A DNA stretch of 6,148 nucleotides, from contig JANXFM010000118.1 of NCBI GenBank assembly GCA_024959975.1, forward strand, positions 1-6,148. The letters run 5' to 3'. This document shows, piece after piece, positions 5,978 to 6,148 of the stretch (position 1 is the first letter of the stretch; each line of letters starts with the position of its first letter). The DNA is from Flavobacteriales bacterium. GTDB lineage: Bacteria > Bacteroidota > Bacteroidia > Flavobacteriales > UBA7430. Under the pieces are notes generated by a model, which did no database searches, was not told the DNA's origin, and saw nothing but the letters and a program-made list of their open reading frames with translations. The position numbers and the translations under genes are program-made.

Positions 5978-6148
5978 TTAGCCGTTTATTGCGACCACCT
6001 CATTTACCAGAGTAGGAAGCATTTCTTTTAGCATATTTTCTATTCCCTGTTTTAAGGTCACGGTAGAAGAAGGGCATCCGCTACAAGCTCCCTGAAGTAA
6101 TACCGAAACCTTCCCGTCTTCATAAGAGATAAATTTGATGTTCCCACC
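5978..6148 (-). CDS. NifU-family Fe-S cluster protein, C-terminal 56 residues (5' end outside window)
   Basis: The minus-strand frame is open from the right edge to TAA at 5978-5980. Its 56 residues are the end of a NifU C-terminal (Nfu) domain. It has GGNIKFISYEDGKVSVLLQG (1-20), then ACSGCPSSTVTLKQGIE (21-37) with the Cys22-x-x-Cys25 pair, and closes with NEVVAING. In this family the CxxC of two subunits binds a [4Fe-4S] cluster that is passed to target apoproteins in the cytoplasm. The protein ends right after the Nfu domain. In Bacteroidota this domain is usually preceded by an Nfu N-terminal domain, but that part cannot be seen here, so I assign no specific gene symbol. A strong terminator follows 114 bases downstream. 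Confidence 0.93.
   Translation of the reverse strand, partial: GGNIKFISYEDGKVSVLLQGACSGCPSSTVTLKQGIENMLKEMLPTLVNEVVAING

Noticed and set aside
5887..6015. Plus-strand 42-codon reading frame (starts MKLILNYLSTNGCC) across the gap and the NifU 3' end
   Set aside because: It is short, lacks a recognisable family or promoter, and overlaps the end of a well-supported gene on the other strand. Its conservation could not be tested.

Overview
The window looks like ordinary chromosomal DNA from a low-GC member of the Bacteroidota, most likely order Flavobacteriales. Three things point there. The QueA, TruB, HemL and HemB proteins read like flavobacterial versions. No start codon has a convincing Shine-Dalgarno sequence. 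The best promoter matches are of the Bacteroidota -7 type, TAnnTTTG, and not the E. coli -10 type. This assignment comes from recalled family sequences and was not tested by a search.

Layout from left to right. Positions 1-320 hold the 3' end of a plus-strand gene for an ORF6N-domain (phage-type DNA-binding) protein. It runs tail to tail into the minus-strand ispD, and the two stop codons share a TTAA. Everything after that is on the minus strand, so transcription runs from high to low coordinates: NifU-family Fe-S protein (cut by the right edge), terminator, a 158-residue protein of unknown function, hemB, hemL, truB, queA, terminator, ispD.

The genes serve separate housekeeping tasks. HemL makes 5-aminolevulinate and HemB condenses two of these to porphobilinogen, consecutive steps of tetrapyrrole synthesis. 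TruB makes pseudouridine-55 in tRNA, and QueA performs the epoxyqueuosine-forming step in tRNA wobble modification. IspD is the CTP-dependent step of the MEP isoprenoid pathway. The NifU-like protein is an Fe-S cluster scaffold or carrier. hemB-hemL-truB are closely spaced (gaps of 88 and 43 bases) and could be cotranscribed. queA has a good promoter match of its own, and a strong rho-independent terminator separates queA from ispD.

No mobile element, CRISPR array, tRNA or rRNA is visible, and I found no clear new multi-gene system. The least explained part is 5357-5977. It holds an unrecognised 158-residue protein with an Arg-x4-His motif reminiscent of HEPN-fold RNases. Its start codon directly follows the U-tract of a strong terminator hairpin, and upstream of that lie inverted repeats that could form competing structures.
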